DNA of 39,227 nucleotides from Bacteroidota bacterium (GTDB lineage: Bacteria; Bacteroidota; Bacteroidia; CAIKAF01). A program made the translations under genes and the position numbers. Position 1 is the stretch's first letter. Every line of letters starts with the position of its first letter. Shown piece after piece: positions 38,752 to 39,227 of the stretch. The notes under the pieces are model-generated. The model saw only the letters and a list, made by a program, of their open reading frames with translations. It was not told the origin of the DNA and ran no database searches. The stretch spans positions 1 through 39,227 of the forward strand of contig JAEZEQ010000033.1 in assembly GCA_023432985.1 (NCBI GenBank), in the 5' to 3' direction.

Positions 38752-39227
38752 TTAATTAGACCCCGAACTTTTAGCAAAAAAACCCATAGCCGTCACCGTA
38801 GTCAAGACCAGCGTTATAAAGCCGCTTATAACAGCTCTGAGCAGGGTTAAATAAAAATTAGAAAATGAAAAAGCTTCAATAAAAAACAAAATAAGGTGGT
38901 GTAAGAGAATAAAGAATCCGGCATATAAAATAAAATTCCCTAATCCGAATTTCTCGATGGTAAGGAAATTTCCCGATCCGTATCCTTCCCTTGGTGCGAA
39001 AGCGCGGAGAATAACTCCACGGAAAAAGATGGTCAGTACGGCTGCCGCGGCATGAACACCTCCTGTTGCTTCAAACATATCCACCGTTAATCCGGTCAAA
39101 AATGCAATAATCAGCAATAAATGTCTTTCAGTGAAAACAGGGAGCAGGATAAAAAAGAAAATATAAAACTGCGGGCTTACAAAATAGTCTATGTTCAATT
39201 TATTGATAAAAAACAATTGAACAAAGA
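38752..39227 (-). CDS. mreD: MreD, rod-shape membrane protein, 5' end outside the window
   Basis: The frame stays open to the right edge. A TTG at 39216 is not a convincing start: the residues upstream of it (FVQ before LFFINKLNI) continue the normal first helix of MreD. At least 158 residues are visible, with about five membrane segments (YIFFFILLPVF, LLLIIAFLTGLTVDMFEATGGVHAAAAVL and others) and the conserved GxxxDMFxxTGGxHAxA motif. MreD links the cytoskeletal protein MreB and MreC to PBP2/RodA. mreC and mreB are expected just outside the window, which I infer from the usual Bacteroidota order. Confidence 0.9.
   Translation of the reverse strand, partial: FVQLFFINKLNIDYFVSPQFYIFFFILLPVFTERHLLLIIAFLTGLTVDMFEATGGVHAAAAVLTIFFRGVILRAFAPREGYGSGNFLTIEKFGLGNFILYAGFFILLHHLILFFIEAFSFSNFYLTLLRAVISGFITLVLTTVTAMGFFAKSSGSN

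Noticed and set aside
1..39227. CRISPR array, tRNA/rRNA, insertion sequence, prophage or integron
   Set aside because: I looked in the gaps and found no regular direct repeats, cloverleaf-like genes, transposase motifs or phage proteins. Base composition looks even across the window.

Overview
The window is ordinary chromosome from a member of the phylum Bacteroidota. The evidence is: C-terminal type IX secretion (T9SS) sorting domains on two secreted proteins; many short lipoproteins and small outer-membrane barrels; TAnnTTTG-type -7 promoter elements and no Shine-Dalgarno sequences; a two-subunit methylmalonyl-CoA mutase; and Bacteroidota-style sets such as RDD/SpoIIM/DUF4129/DUF4350/MoxR/DUF58 and mreD-mrdA-rodA. 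I cannot name the genus. I see no rRNA, tRNA, CRISPR, insertion sequence or phage gene. Genes are dense. No gene-free stretch exceeds 300 bases; the longest gaps are about 238 bases (15859-16096) and 210 bases (16598-16807).

Layout. 1-1099 is the 3' part of a T9SS-secreted Kelch-like protein. 1157-7926 is the most interesting block, a sulfur (persulfide/thiosulfate) module on the minus strand. One probable ten-gene operon runs from 6360 down to 1157: CstB-like persulfide dioxygenase/rhodanese fusion, membrane rhodanese, TPMT-type methyltransferase, three tiny membrane proteins, thioredoxin, two YeeE/YedE half-transporters and a histidine-rich DUF2490 outer-membrane protein. Beside it are a separate TauE/SafE exporter gene and a Crp/Fnr-type regulator. 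The operon and tauE start from promoters with the same architecture: a 14-bp near-palindrome (GnnACTTnnGTTAC) exactly 36.5 bp from the edge of a GAnCTTTG -7 box. That points to common control, most simply by the adjacent regulator.

7969-13471 holds the methylmalonyl-CoA mutase genes in divergent orientation: mutA on minus, mutB on plus. A metallo-beta-lactamase hydrolase and an LEA-type lipoprotein lie between them, and a small TPR-like membrane protein follows mutA. 13503-20722 is a stretch of secreted proteins and lipoproteins, mostly unassigned: a T9SS esterase, a GCTD-motif lipoprotein and a 607-residue exported protein. It also contains adenine phosphoribosyltransferase.

20764-23209 carries tgt and a divergent SpoIIE-type phosphatase. 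23206-30217 carries RDD (minus) diverging from a six-gene plus-strand operon: SpoIIM-like, polytopic membrane protein, DUF4129, DUF4350, MoxR ATPase, DUF58. This is probably a membrane-anchored AAA-chaperone/vWA-like assembly. 30293-33938 has an outer-membrane barrel, a PAP2-like membrane protein, 3-hydroxyanthranilate dioxygenase divergent from an atypical SDR, another barrel, and a 39-residue lipoprotein found by reading the gap. 33994 to the right edge is the envelope/cell-shape cluster lnt, rodA, mrdA, mreD on minus; mreD is cut by the window end.

Recurrent themes are near-leaderless promoters, with the -7 box 4-10 nt from the ATG in several genes, and convergent gene pairs whose stop codons abut or overlap, leaving no room for a terminator.
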